A stretch of 64,000 nt of DNA, taken from the NCBI RefSeq assembly GCF_900109615.1, contig NZ_FOIX01000001.1, positions 892,055-956,054 of the forward strand, read 5' to 3'. This DNA comes from Kaistella antarctica. Its GTDB lineage: Bacteria > Bacteroidota > Bacteroidia > Flavobacteriales > Weeksellaceae. A program made the position numbers and the translations under genes. Within the stretch, counting starts at the first letter, position 1, and every line of letters starts with the position of its first letter. This document shows, in pieces, positions 23,852-32,746 of this stretch. Under the pieces are notes generated by a model. That model was given only the letters and a program-made list of their open reading frames with translations, made no database searches and was not told where the DNA came from.

Positions 23852-25921
23852 TTAATCTAAAGGCGATTTGTTTTTTAGATAATGGTAAGTTTCGATCTGC
23901 GATCGAATCGGAATCTTACCACCTTGTACATATGCATTCCGCAATTTTTTATCTAAAATTCGTGCTTTCACGTTATCGCTCAATTGAATTTCAAGTTGGT
24001 CTTTGATCTCTTTTTTTAGATTTTTCTGCGTGATTTTTGCGGCCGCTTCAATTCGATAATCCAGATTTCTAGTCATCCAATCGGCGGAGGAAATATAAAT
24101 ATCTTCATGACCTTTATTATAAAAATACAGGACTCTCGAATGTTCTAAATATTCATCAACAATACTGATGGCCGTTATTTTCTGTTTAAAATCTTTTTGA
24201 TTAATGGGACAGTAGATTCCACGGACAATCAATTTGATGATGACGCCACGATCGGCTGCCTCATAAAGTTTTAAAATTAAATCTCTGTCGCTTAGTGAAT
24301 TTACTTTAACGATGATTAATGATTTTCTGCCAGATTTTGCCTCTTCAATCTCTTTATCAATATGAGCAATAATCTTTTCGCGCATAAATTCTGGGCAAAC
24401 CACTAAACTGTTGCACGATTTCAAAGTGGAAATAATATCATCTTTTGGTTTCTGTAAAACTTTAAATATCTTATTGATGTCGGCCATAATTCCACGGTCA
24501 GAAGTCATTAACAAATGATCGCCATATATTTTTGCCGTTTTTTCATTAAAATTTCCGGTGCTCACAAAACCGTATTGCAGCGTTTTATTGTGAACTCTCT
24601 TTTTAATGACACACAGTTTCGCATGAACTTTCTTATTTGGAATTCCTGTTAAAACCTTGACGCCTTCTTCCTCCAAAATTTCTTTCCAATTTAGATTGTT
24701 TTCTTCATCAAATCTTGCCCGAAGCTCCAGCATGATAGTCACTTCTTTACCATTTCTTACCGCATTGATTAGGGCGTTGACAATTTTCGAATTACTCGCC
24801 AATCGGTAACCCGTAATTTGAATTGATTTCACATCAGGATCCATGGCGGATTCCCTCAATAGATCAATAACTGGCGTATAATTATGGTAAGGGAATGTCA
24901 ACAGAACGTCGGTTTTTTGAATTACATCGGTCACTCTTTTGCCAACAAATTTTGCGTGGTCAAAGGAGGTTCTTTCTACTGGTTTTTTATAACCTTCGAA
25001 CACGTCGGGGAATTCCATAAAATGCCGGAAATTATGAATTTTTCCACCCGGAATAATGCTGTCCTTTTTTGTTAAATGAAGTTTTTTAATTAGAAATTCT
25101 AAGAGCGCTTTGTCCATCACTTTATCAAAAACAAATCGCGTAGGCTTTCCTTTTCGTCGGGATTTAATTCCCTTCTCAATCTTTTCTGCCAGGGTAGTTT
25201 TGATGTCGTTATCCAAATCAAATTCGGCATCTTTGGTTACTTTAAAACAATGAGCTTCGTAATCCTCATAGCCAAAGTACGAGAAAATATGAGGTAAATT
25301 ATAAGTGATCACATCTTCTAACAGCATTACATTTTTCTCGTTTTTTTCATCGGACGGAAGTAAGACAAACCTTCCCAAAGTTCGAGACGGAATTTCAATA
25401 ATCGCAAATTTACTTTCATATTGAAATTGTTTTTTGCGCATCGCCACGCCTAAATAAAGTGATTTGTCCCGCAGATAAGGCATCGGTGAATTGTCATGGA
25501 GCAAAATTGGGATCACATTGCTTTCGACGACTTCATCGAAATATGCCGTTACGAATTTCTTTTGGGCGGCAGTTAAGTTTTTTGCTGTTTTAATAAAAAC
25601 ATTTTGGTCGGCCATTTCCAATTGTATTTTCTTCCAAGTTTTGGCGAAATCAAGTTGCTGCTTAATGACCACTTCATTAATTCTTTGTAAAATTTTAGTC
25701 GGTGGCTGGTAAAAAGATTCGGTGATGAATTTGTCTTTAAAATCCATCGCACGTTTTAAACCCGCCACACGGACTCTGAAAAATTCATCGAGATTATTAG
25801 AAAAAATTCCCATAAAGCGAATGCGCAAATGTAGGGGAACATTTTGATCCATGGCTTCTTGTAAGACGCGCTCATTAAAAGAAAGCCACGTAATATCTCT
25901 GGGATTAAATTGATTTGACAT
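23852..25921 (-). CDS. ppk1: Polyphosphate kinase 1
   Basis: I start at 25921 (MSNQFNPRDITWLSFNERVL), giving 689 residues, normal for PPK1. The N-terminal domain has the SFNERVLQEA and IFSNNLDEFFRVRV motifs. The two catalytic phospholipase-D-like domains contain the conserved histidine regions (KVHAKLCVI and HSRVLYFYN). The enzyme reversibly polymerises ATP gamma-phosphate into polyphosphate on the inner membrane. An exopolyphosphatase-like gene occurs at 56650, far away. Confidence 0.95.
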   Translation of the reverse strand: MSNQFNPRDITWLSFNERVLQEAMDQNVPLHLRIRFMGIFSNNLDEFFRVRVAGLKRAMDFKDKFITESFYQPPTKILQRINEVVIKQQLDFAKTWKKIQLEMADQNVFIKTAKNLTAAQKKFVTAYFDEVVESNVIPILLHDNSPMPYLRDKSLYLGVAMRKKQFQYESKFAIIEIPSRTLGRFVLLPSDEKNEKNVMLLEDVITYNLPHIFSYFGYEDYEAHCFKVTKDAEFDLDNDIKTTLAEKIEKGIKSRRKGKPTRFVFDKVMDKALLEFLIKKLHLTKKDSIIPGGKIHNFRHFMEFPDVFEGYKKPVERTSFDHAKFVGKRVTDVIQKTDVLLTFPYHNYTPVIDLLRESAMDPDVKSIQITGYRLASNSKIVNALINAVRNGKEVTIMLELRARFDEENNLNWKEILEEEGVKVLTGIPNKKVHAKLCVIKKRVHNKTLQYGFVSTGNFNEKTAKIYGDHLLMTSDRGIMADINKIFKVLQKPKDDIISTLKSCNSLVVCPEFMREKIIAHIDKEIEEAKSGRKSLIIVKVNSLSDRDLILKLYEAADRGVIIKLIVRGIYCPINQKDFKQKITAISIVDEYLEHSRVLYFYNKGHEDIYISSADWMTRNLDYRIEAAAKITQKNLKKEIKDQLEIQLSDNVKARILDKKLRNAYVQGGKIPIRSQIETYHYLKNKSPLD

Positions 25922-26036
25922 AATTGATGATTGTAGCTTCAAAATTAACCATTTTAAAAGTTCTATTCTAACTATTTTGCTCCTGTGGCAGTTAATTTAT
26001 AACTACCATTTTAAAATTATTAATTAAAAAAATTGT

Positions 26037-26044
26037 TATATTTG
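26037..26044 (+). promoter_or_regulatory. -7 element of the Crp/Fnr regulator gene
   Basis: TATATTTG lies 20 bases before the start codon at 26064 and matches TAnnTTTG. Confidence 0.65.
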
Positions 26045-26063
26045 ATAAATTACAATAAATAAG

Positions 26064-26666
26064 ATGGAATTTCAACTCGATGATGATTTGTTGAAGACGA
26101 CTAAAGCTGAAAAAAAGATCTATTACAAAGGCGATGTGGTTTTAAATGAGGGCGATATATGTCAGTATTTTTATTTCTTACATGACGGCGAGCTTTCTGT
26201 TTTTAATTTTACTGAAAAAGGAAAAGAACTTCTTCAGCATAAAGTAAAGGGCGCTCATTTTTTTGCTGAGCCTGCGATTCTTTTAGGTAAACCTATTCCG
26301 GGAAATGTAGAAGTGTATTCTGATAAAGCTCATGTCATCAAGATGAATAGAGACCTTTTTGTGGATTACTTAAAAAGTCACCCAGAATTCTTATATAATT
26401 TTACAATATCTGTTGCTCAAAAATCGCTTAAAAAGAGTCTACTGCTCAAACAGATTGTGTTGCTGAATCCAGAAGAACGAATTATGCACCAGTTGAGAGA
26501 TTATAAAAGAGAAAGTGGTTTACAGCATGAAAAACTGATGATCAAACTGACCAGAAAAGAACTTTCTCACATGACCGGACTTCGAATTGAAACGGTCATC
26601 CGAACGATTAAGAAAATGGAGAAAGAAGAAAAATTAGAAATTGTAAATGGAAAAATTTTCCTTTAA
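26064..26666 (+). CDS. Crp/Fnr family transcriptional regulator of the nos region
   Basis: The 200-residue protein has an N-terminal cyclic-nucleotide-binding-like beta roll (about 15-110), a long dimer helix, and a C-terminal winged helix (LTRKELSHMTGLRIETVIRTIKKM). The recognition helix keeps Glu and Arg in IETVIR, aligned with E181 and R185 of E. coli Crp, which read a TGA half-site. Only one Cys (about residue 33) is present, so a [4Fe-4S] sensor like Fnr is unlikely; heme or NO sensing, as in DNR/NnrR, is possible. TGA-N6-TCA dyads upstream of nosZ and other genes here are its likely targets. Confidence 0.88.
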   Translation: MEFQLDDDLLKTTKAEKKIYYKGDVVLNEGDICQYFYFLHDGELSVFNFTEKGKELLQHKVKGAHFFAEPAILLGKPIPGNVEVYSDKAHVIKMNRDLFVDYLKSHPEFLYNFTISVAQKSLKKSLLLKQIVLLNPEERIMHQLRDYKRESGLQHEKLMIKLTRKELSHMTGLRIETVIRTIKKMEKEEKLEIVNGKIFL

Positions 26667-26717
26667 AGATGATTCAACTCATACCGATAAACCTATTATA
26701 GACCTTAATTTTGTCCC

Positions 26718-27932
26718 ATGAAGAATATTGCATTTTGGTTAAAGTTTTCAGTCTTTAATTTTTTCCTTGTTGCCGTTTTAGGCGTTTTGATGCGTTATAA
26801 AATTGCCTACTCGCTGCCAATTGTCGATCAAAAGCATGTGCAAGAAGCACATTCTCATTTTGCATTTTATGGTTGGATTACGTTAATTATCTACGTTTTA
26901 ATCATTCGGTATTTGCACGGTATCATTTCGGAACAGCAATTAAAAAAATATCACACTTTGTTGATTGTCAATGCGGTTTCAGCGTACGCCATGATTCCCA
27001 GTTTTATTTATAACGGGTATTACTGGCTGTCCATTGCCGCCTCAACAGCTGCGTTATTGACGAGTTTTGTCTTCTTCTTTTTCTTAATTCGTGATTTAAA
27101 AGGAAAGCAAAACATCTCAAAGCCCTGGTTTTTGGGAGGTTTATTTTTTGCCGTCATTTCCTCAGTTGGTGTTTTCGGACTGAGTTACATGATGTCTACT
27201 GGCAACATGACTCAAAATCTTTATCTGAGCTCAACCTATTACTATCTGCATTTTCAGTATAACGGTTTCTTCATTTTCAGTTGTATTGGCTTACTGTTGC
27301 ATTCTCTAAAAGAAATTGGAGCAGAAGTAACTGAAAAAGAGAATAAGATGATTTTCTGGCTAATGTTTGTTGGTTGTCTGATTGGCTTCGGACTATCGGT
27401 TCTTTGGATGAAAATGCCACTTTGGATATTCATTGCAATTATATTAGCAACCATTGCGCAGACATTAGGAGCGGCAAAACTTTACTTAGTTCTGAAGAGA
27501 AACTGGGCCAAATTGGTGCTTAATTTTTCAGCGTTACAACGATTTGTTTTGATGTATGTCGGCTTTGCATTCTTTGCGAAAATCATGTTGCAACTCGGTT
27601 CTACGATTCCGGCATTGAGTCAGTTTGCCTTTGGATTTAGAAATGTGGTGATTGCATATCTGCATTTAATTCTGTTGATGTGCGTGTCGGTTTTCTTGAT
27701 CAATCAGATTTTAGCAACTAATGTTTTCAAAATGACGAAGCCAGTAATTCTTGGTCTTAAATTATTGCTTTTAGGAATATTTTTAAATGAAGCGTTTCTA
27801 GGGTTAATGGGTGTTTTCTCGATCACCTATGTAGCGATTCCTTTTGCGGCGCAGATTCTATTGGTAGTCTCTTTATTAATGATGTTTGCTTTGCTGTTAA
27901 TCTTCTTTAATTTAAAAAAGAAGACGCTATAA
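26718..27932 (+). CDS. Multi-pass heme-copper/NnrS-like membrane protein
   Basis: The 404-residue protein has about 12 predicted transmembrane helices. Histidines cluster at helix positions: HVQEAHSHFAFYGWITL near residue 40, YYLHFQYNGFFIF near 180, and AYLHLILLM near 315. Such a pattern resembles heme-copper oxidase subunit I-like or NnrS-like proteins that bind heme or copper in denitrifiers. It is 51 bases after the Crp/Fnr gene in the same direction and next to the nos cluster, so a role in N-oxide metabolism or NO tolerance is likely. The full oxidase ligand set is not obvious. Confidence 0.75.
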   Translation: MKNIAFWLKFSVFNFFLVAVLGVLMRYKIAYSLPIVDQKHVQEAHSHFAFYGWITLIIYVLIIRYLHGIISEQQLKKYHTLLIVNAVSAYAMIPSFIYNGYYWLSIAASTAALLTSFVFFFFLIRDLKGKQNISKPWFLGGLFFAVISSVGVFGLSYMMSTGNMTQNLYLSSTYYYLHFQYNGFFIFSCIGLLLHSLKEIGAEVTEKENKMIFWLMFVGCLIGFGLSVLWMKMPLWIFIAIILATIAQTLGAAKLYLVLKRNWAKLVLNFSALQRFVLMYVGFAFFAKIMLQLGSTIPALSQFAFGFRNVVIAYLHLILLMCVSVFLINQILATNVFKMTKPVILGLKLLLLGIFLNEAFLGLMGVFSITYVAIPFAAQILLVVSLLMMFALLLIFFNLKKKTL

Positions 27933-27962
27933 AAAAACCCTTCCGAAATAAATTCAGAAGGG
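27933..27962 (-). terminator. Terminator after the fasciclin gene
   Basis: ACCCTTC and GAAGGGT pair around a short loop with an extra GAA/TTC pairing. The T run lies on the minus strand (plus-strand A7 just before the stem), so it ends the fasciclin transcript. Confidence 0.7.
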
Positions 27963-27993
27963 TACAAAACATTAAATTTAAAAGATTCTTTTC

Positions 27994-28560
27994 TTAGTTT
28001 GGCAGGATCACACTATCAACAACGTGAACGATTCCGTTTGCCGCAGGAACTGAAGCGATAATATTAATGGTTCCATTAATAACAGGTTTTCCATCAACCA
28101 TTTTAATGCTGATTGGCGTTCCATCAACCATTCCTAAACTTTGTCCGTCTGTAAGATAATCAGTTTTAATTACGCCTACATAAGTGTGATGACTTAAGAT
28201 GTCATTCAACTTGTCTTTATTTTCTGGTTTTAGCAGATCATCTAAAGCGCCCGCAGGAAGTTTCGCAAAAGCTTCATTGGTTGGAGCAAATACGGTGAAA
28301 GGTCCAGCATTACTAAGAGAAGTTGCTAACCCCGCAGCTTGTACACCTTTTACCAAAGTAGATAAATCTGGATTACTCACGGCAAGTTTCACAATGTCTG
28401 GCGCGCTGTCATTATCTACAACAGCTTCTTGACCGCCACCAGCTGCAGCAGGTTCTGTTCCTACGCTTTCCGTAGTAGCAGTTTCGGCAGTCGTTTCATT
28501 CTTTGCACATGATGAGAAAGCAAGTGCAACCACCGCAAGCATCATAATTGATTTTTTCAT
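27994..28560 (-). CDS. Fasciclin (FAS1) domain lipoprotein in the nos region
   Basis: The 188-residue protein has a lipoprotein signal (MKKSIMMLAVVALAFSSC), a low-complexity Ala/Glu/Thr linker (about residues 20-50) and one FAS1 domain with the H1 motif GPFTVFAPTNEAFAKLPAG and H2-like GIVHVVDSVILPN. FAS1 domains mediate adhesion or protein interaction. The gene carries in its promoter the same operator and -7 spacing as nosZ, suggesting induction together with N2O respiration. A role in that pathway is an inference from this regulation. Confidence 0.9.
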   Translation of the reverse strand: MKKSIMMLAVVALAFSSCAKNETTAETATTESVGTEPAAAGGGQEAVVDNDSAPDIVKLAVSNPDLSTLVKGVQAAGLATSLSNAGPFTVFAPTNEAFAKLPAGALDDLLKPENKDKLNDILSHHTYVGVIKTDYLTDGQSLGMVDGTPISIKMVDGKPVINGTINIIASVPAANGIVHVVDSVILPN

Positions 28561-28624
28561 AGCTTTTATTTTATTTGTTAAATTTTAATATTGAAAGTCC
28601 GAAGTTTTTCTATTTATTCTGATA

Positions 28625-28668
28625 TAAAATTAGGCGGAAAATTCGACAGTTCGTTATGACTGTAATCA
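28625..28668 (-). promoter_or_regulatory. Fasciclin promoter with Crp/Fnr-type operator
   Basis: On the minus strand TGATTACAGTCATAACGA (dyad TGA-N6-TCA at 28657-28668) is followed 18 bases later by the -7-like box TAATTTTA (28625-28632). Seventeen of these 18 operator bases and the 18-base spacer are identical in the nosZ promoter. Confidence 0.75.
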
Positions 28669-28689
28669 CATAAATTACAATTAATTAAG

Positions 28690-28701
28690 TGAGTTTTATC
28701 A
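28690..28701. promoter_or_regulatory. Second TGA-N6-TCA dyad upstream of the fasciclin gene
   Basis: GTGAGTTTTATCAC contains TGA-GTTTTA-TCA. Its centre is 33 bases, about three helical turns, from the centre of the proximal dyad, so two regulator dimers could bind on the same DNA face. Confidence 0.6.
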
Positions 28702-28731
28702 CCTTGTTTTAATGTGATTTTCTGAGGAGAA

Positions 28732-29499
28732 TTAAAGGTCTTTTTTATTAAATAAAATCAATGACCAGAGGAAAGGAACCAAGGTCCAAATCGCTAAAAT
28801 GATCATTGAAATGACCATTCCACCGCCAGAGCCGAAAACCATTCGAAAAATCGCGCCTGCCTGTCCCAACATCGCCGCAACATCTAGCTGAAGCAAGACA
28901 AATATCCGAGAAAGACCAATGGGATTTACGGCTGCAATGGTGGCCATAATTCCTTCGATTGGATAGTCTGCGAACTGAAACATTAAGACTAATAAAATTC
29001 CGTCATAGATGATTGCAAAGAACATCCATATAAAAATAGAAACACCGATTCCTTTGGCTCTATCTCTGCTGAAAATCGCGGCTAACATGGCCAAGGATGT
29101 AAAAATAATCGAAAGAAAAACACCTGTTATTAATAAAGAGGCACCAGTTTCAATGGAGGAATAGAGTAGGATTGGAATTCCACAGCCTATTAAAAAGGCG
29201 AAAATGAGCGCGGTAGAAAGTCCGAGGAATAGATTAAACCAAACCTTAGATCTAGGCACAGGCTGACTCAAAAGCAGTTCTATAAACTGACTGCTGTTAT
29301 AAACATAAATGGTCGAGAAAATGATGCTTACTAAAGGAACTACCAGCAAGACTACATTCAATAAACTCAGAGTGGCTTTGGTATAATTGTTATCTAAGCC
29401 TAAAACTGACCAGGAGATGATGAAGAGTAAAATCGTATACAGAATGACAATTTTATTTTTTAAAATATCAAATAAGATGAAACGTGCTATTTTGTTCAT
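28732..29499 (-). CDS. nosY: NosY-type ABC transporter permease
   Basis: The 255-residue protein has six predicted transmembrane helices in the arrangement of ABC-2 type permeases, with LLLSQPVPRSKVW between helices 2 and 3. It overlaps the nosF gene by 4 bases. NosY works with NosF (ATPase) and NosD (periplasmic) to deliver copper to the CuZ site of NosZ. It is last in the nosD-F-Y series and is followed by the regulated fasciclin promoter. Confidence 0.9.
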   Translation of the reverse strand: MNKIARFILFDILKNKIVILYTILLFIISWSVLGLDNNYTKATLSLLNVVLLVVPLVSIIFSTIYVYNSSQFIELLLSQPVPRSKVWFNLFLGLSTALIFAFLIGCGIPILLYSSIETGASLLITGVFLSIIFTSLAMLAAIFSRDRAKGIGVSIFIWMFFAIIYDGILLVLMFQFADYPIEGIMATIAAVNPIGLSRIFVLLQLDVAAMLGQAGAIFRMVFGSGGGMVISMIILAIWTLVPFLWSLILFNKKDL

Positions 29500-30209
29500 T
29501 TTTTCAAGGCTTTTAGAATGGAAATAATTCCGTCGGAAATTTTTGTCGTGTTGGTTTCTTTTTTCAAATCTTCAACAGATTGATGCACGAGGACTTTGCC
29601 TTCGTTCATAAATACAATTTCACTGATGATTTCATCGAGTTCACTCAAAAGATGCGAGGTGATAATAATGAGTTTCCCTTTATTTTTTTCTTTAATGATT
29701 TTATTTTTCAGAATTTCTGTCGCCAATGGATCAAGTCCCGCCGTTGGTTCATCCAAAATAATTACTTTCGGATTAAAGAGAAATGCTAAAACGGCGCTCA
29801 CTTTTTGAGTAGTTCCACCAGAAAGGGTTCGCATCTTTTTGCCATAGATATTCTCCAGTTCAAAGGCATCAAGAAGTTCCGTGTCCAGATTATCGCCCGT
29901 ACTTTTTCGAGTATCCTTAATCATCTTGATGGTTTCTTCGATGGTCATGTTTTCCGGATACCGTCCGATCTGCGGCATATAGCCAATGTTCTCGCGGTAT
30001 TTATAATCGTCTTTTACACTTTTTCCATCGACCAGAATGTCGCCCTCTTCCACCACATTTAATCCTAGAATACATTTAATCATGGTAGTTTTGCCACAAC
30101 CGTTTGGTCCTATTAAGGCAATAGAATGTCCGTTTTCAAAAGATAAATTAACCTCATCAAGTGCGGTAAATTTTTGGAACTTTTTGGTTAGATTTTTAAT
30201 TTCAATCAT
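29496..30209 (-). CDS. nosF: NosF ABC transporter ATPase
   Basis: The core starts at MIEIKNLTKKFQKF (30209); an in-frame ATG at 30245 would add 12 residues without homology and may not be used. The protein has Walker A GPNGCGKTT, the Q loop, signature LSGGTTQK, Walker B VIILDEPTAGLD and the switch His in ITSHLLSELD. It is the cytoplasmic motor of the NosFY complex that supports copper loading of NosZ. It overlaps nosY by 4 bases. Confidence 0.93.
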   Translation of the reverse strand: MIEIKNLTKKFQKFTALDEVNLSFENGHSIALIGPNGCGKTTMIKCILGLNVVEEGDILVDGKSVKDDYKYRENIGYMPQIGRYPENMTIEETIKMIKDTRKSTGDNLDTELLDAFELENIYGKKMRTLSGGTTQKVSAVLAFLFNPKVIILDEPTAGLDPLATEILKNKIIKEKNKGKLIIITSHLLSELDEIISEIVFMNEGKVLVHQSVEDLKKETNTTKISDGIISILKALKK

Positions 30210-30282
30210 ATCATTAAGATGTTCATTGTCAACATCAACTTTCATTAATTTTTTAAGAATATAAAACTTTAAATAAAACCTC

Positions 30283-31521
30283 TTAGATTTTCACGGGTTT
30301 CATTAACGGCTGATCATCTACAAAACTTTCTGGCGTTAAACTCGGAATAATCTTTTCAGTTCGGTCTAGCATATCAACCAAGAAACTTCTGAAGAGCAAC
30401 ATTACGGAGGCGTTTTGCTCAACCAGCACGGAGTATAGACTCAATGGGTGAAAAGGAACGTCGCCAATTTTATCTTTATCGAGGTCGTAGCCTTCATATT
30501 TATCCCAGTAATTAAAACGGAATTCATTCATCACCACGGTACCATTTGTACTAACGTCAAAGGTGTTGTTGATGAAATTATTTCGCATTAATTTGTTTTC
30601 CATGCAATTAGAATTAATCTTAATCGCCCAGCCATTGTTCTCAAACTGATTGTTATAAAAATCAATTTTAGTCGCGCCGTCCGCAAAGATGGCGGTTGTA
30701 TTATTTTGGAAAAAGTTTCCTTTAATCTTACTGTAAGAGATCTCTTTTAGTAAAAGTCCGAAAACGCTGTCGCCCCAATTGTTGATGAATTTATTATCGT
30801 ACATGCTCACGTTCATGGCATACATAACGGCCACGCCGGCTTCATTATTATCAAATACATTTCCGGTATAAACACTATCGTTGGAAAACATAAAGTGTAA
30901 ACCGTACCGAAGATTGTGGCGAGAAAGGTTGTGAAAAACGAAACACTTGGCATTTTTTTCCAGATAAATTCCGTCTTTGTGTCCGCTGATGTAATTGTTT
31001 TTGACCCAAATTTCCCGACTTCCTAACAGATGAATGCCATCTCCAATATTCTCTTGAGAGGTACCGCGATTGGTAGTGATTTTATTATTGCTGATTAAAA
31101 TACGCAAACCTCGCTGAACATAAATTCCGAAATGATTATTTTCGAAAATATTATTATCAATGACGGAATCAGCACTGGTGTAAATGTGAACTGCAGCAAC
31201 ACTTCGGATTTCATCTCTGCCACTGTTGATCAGTTTAAAACCTTTTAAAACAATATTGTCTGCATTGAACGTGATAATTTCCCCATCCATATTGCCGTCA
31301 ATAATAGGTCGGTCAATTCCGATCAAGGTAATTGATTTGTGAAGTTCAATGGTTCCTTCGATGTAATGTCCTTTGGAAACAAAAATAGTATCGCCGCTTT
31401 GTGCTGCGGCGATAGCTGATTTTATGGTTTTATACTGTTCATTTTTACCAACTTTAAAAACTGCGGAGAACGCAAAAAGCGGTAAAATTAATAATAGAAA
31501 ATTGACTATTTTGTTTTTCAT
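30283..31521 (-). CDS. nosD: NosD periplasmic copper-processing protein
   Basis: The 412-residue protein has a signal peptide (ending FSA) and a right-handed parallel beta-helix built from carbohydrate-binding/sugar-hydrolysis (CASH) repeats; successive turns such as NIFENNHFGIYVQRG, NKITTNRG and NLSRHNLRYGLHF are seen. NosD is required for CuZ assembly and, in the best-studied case, receives copper from NosL and passes it to NosZ. The order nosL, nosD, nosF, nosY on one strand is the usual one. Confidence 0.95.
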   Translation of the reverse strand: MKNKIVNFLLLILPLFAFSAVFKVGKNEQYKTIKSAIAAAQSGDTIFVSKGHYIEGTIELHKSITLIGIDRPIIDGNMDGEIITFNADNIVLKGFKLINSGRDEIRSVAAVHIYTSADSVIDNNIFENNHFGIYVQRGLRILISNNKITTNRGTSQENIGDGIHLLGSREIWVKNNYISGHKDGIYLEKNAKCFVFHNLSRHNLRYGLHFMFSNDSVYTGNVFDNNEAGVAVMYAMNVSMYDNKFINNWGDSVFGLLLKEISYSKIKGNFFQNNTTAIFADGATKIDFYNNQFENNGWAIKINSNCMENKLMRNNFINNTFDVSTNGTVVMNEFRFNYWDKYEGYDLDKDKIGDVPFHPLSLYSVLVEQNASVMLLFRSFLVDMLDRTEKIIPSLTPESFVDDQPLMKPVKI

Positions 31522-31564
31522 ATTTCATACGTATTGCAGGTTTTCCCTACAATTTTGCATTCTA

Positions 31565-31984
31565 TTATTGGGTTAAAGTTGCCTGTAACTCTGTGGCTGC
31601 TTTTTCTGCCACGGCCTTGTCTTGAAATGCCTGAGTGTTTCCGCCCATCGGACTTTTGATATCACCACCTTTAATGAAAGTAGCAGTACTTCTTTCAATA
31701 AACTTTCCAGATGGGAAATCGGCTACGTAGGTTTTTGCATTAGTCGTTGATTCTGTATTAGATGTTTCGTAATCCGTCAGACAACTGATGTCATCAAACT
31801 TATAAAGTCGGCCTTTTTCAGTAATTAATTGAGTGGCATATTTCGGCTCAGAAATGGTCATTTTACAATTATCGCATTGGTCTTTACCTACTGAAATTTC
31901 CTGAGGGCCAGTTTCTGCGCAGGCTGCTAAAAACATCATACTGCTCGCCAAAAATAATTTACCAAATAATTTCATAATCTTCAA
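31565..31984 (-). CDS. nosL: NosL copper chaperone lipoprotein
   Basis: The 139-residue protein has a lipoprotein signal (lipobox LAAC) and the NosL core CDNCKMTISEPKYATQLI with a CxxC pair and Met, which binds Cu(I), then KFDDISCLTDY. It is the outer-leaflet copper donor for NosZ maturation. It lies between a small membrane protein gene and nosD on the same strand; the size and motif are normal. Confidence 0.94.
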   Translation of the reverse strand: MKIMKLFGKLFLASSMMFLAACAETGPQEISVGKDQCDNCKMTISEPKYATQLITEKGRLYKFDDISCLTDYETSNTESTTNAKTYVADFPSGKFIERSTATFIKGGDIKSPMGGNTQAFQDKAVAEKAATELQATLTQ

Positions 31985-32008
31985 TTTAAATTTTTATTAA
32001 TGGAAATT

Positions 32009-32596
32009 CTAAATTGCTTTTTTAGCCATTCTGTTTTCCACAAACGCTAAGATAATCAAAATAACACCTGTCGCAATCATAATACCGCCACCAATGTTAG
32101 GATAAGACCAGACCTCAAAGTTAAGTAACTGTTTATAACCAAAAAGAGGAGGTTGATAAGACATGCCGGGAACGATAATCGCTGCATGTGGATTTAAATT
32201 ATGTCCATAATCGTACAGCCATCTCCAAAAGTCAATAACGAATCCAACCCCGAAAAGTAAGTAAATTCCTGTCAAAGTGTAAAGGATTTTCCGGCTGTTT
32301 AAAAAGGCCGCTAAGAAACACAGAACCGCAAAAAGGCCTAGTGCAAAAGGAAGTATTTTAAATTCCCAAAATTCATCGGCGTGTATTTCTTTCATGCCAA
32401 TGTAGTGGTTCAGTCCATTGATAATCTCGTATTCGCCAGACACTTTATCTGCGTGGATGAACATTGCTAAACCTTCTGGATACTGTGGAGCACTGAGATA
32501 AATTGACCAGATCGGAACAAATATGGATATTACTAAACCAATGCCGAGCACAGCTAGCAGGATTTTGGTTATTTTGTGTAAAGAGTTTGTCTTCAT
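32009..32596 (-). CDS. Nos-cluster membrane protein of unknown function
   Basis: The 195-residue protein has about four transmembrane helices and a long periplasmic-side loop between TM1 and TM2 (YLSAPQYPEGLAMFIHADKV). It occurs between nosZ and nosL. I recognise it as the kind of small membrane protein found in Bacteroidota nos clusters, but I know no assigned biochemical role. It has two His that could contact copper. A regulated promoter lies upstream. Confidence 0.78.
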   Translation of the reverse strand: MKTNSLHKITKILLAVLGIGLVISIFVPIWSIYLSAPQYPEGLAMFIHADKVSGEYEIINGLNHYIGMKEIHADEFWEFKILPFALGLFAVLCFLAAFLNSRKILYTLTGIYLLFGVGFVIDFWRWLYDYGHNLNPHAAIIVPGMSYQPPLFGYKQLLNFEVWSYPNIGGGIMIATGVILIILAFVENRMAKKAI

Positions 32597-32640
32597 TTTG
32601 ATTTTTTTTAAGGTGCTTATTTTTTTAATGATTTCTTTAG

Positions 32641-32703
32641 TAAAGTTAGGAACTTTAAAGTTTCGCCTTTGTAATGTTTATCACAAAATGACATCAATCA
32701 TAA
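32641..32703 (-). promoter_or_regulatory. Second nos promoter with two Crp/Fnr-type dyads
   Basis: On the minus strand TTGTGATAAACATTACAA (32669-32686) fits TTGTGA-N6-TCACAA with one mismatch, and an adjacent TGA-TTGATG-TCA dyad lies at 32689-32700. A -7-like box TAACTTTA is at 32641-32648, centred 33 bases downstream of the first dyad, close to the 34 bases seen at the nosZ and fasciclin promoters. Confidence 0.6.
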
Positions 32704-32746
32704 AAAGAAAAAAGGGCAGTAAAAACTGCCCTTCTATTAATTATTT

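Noticed and set aside
26064..26666. Classical Fnr with an iron-sulfur cluster
   Set aside because: Only one cysteine is present, so the cluster ligands are missing.
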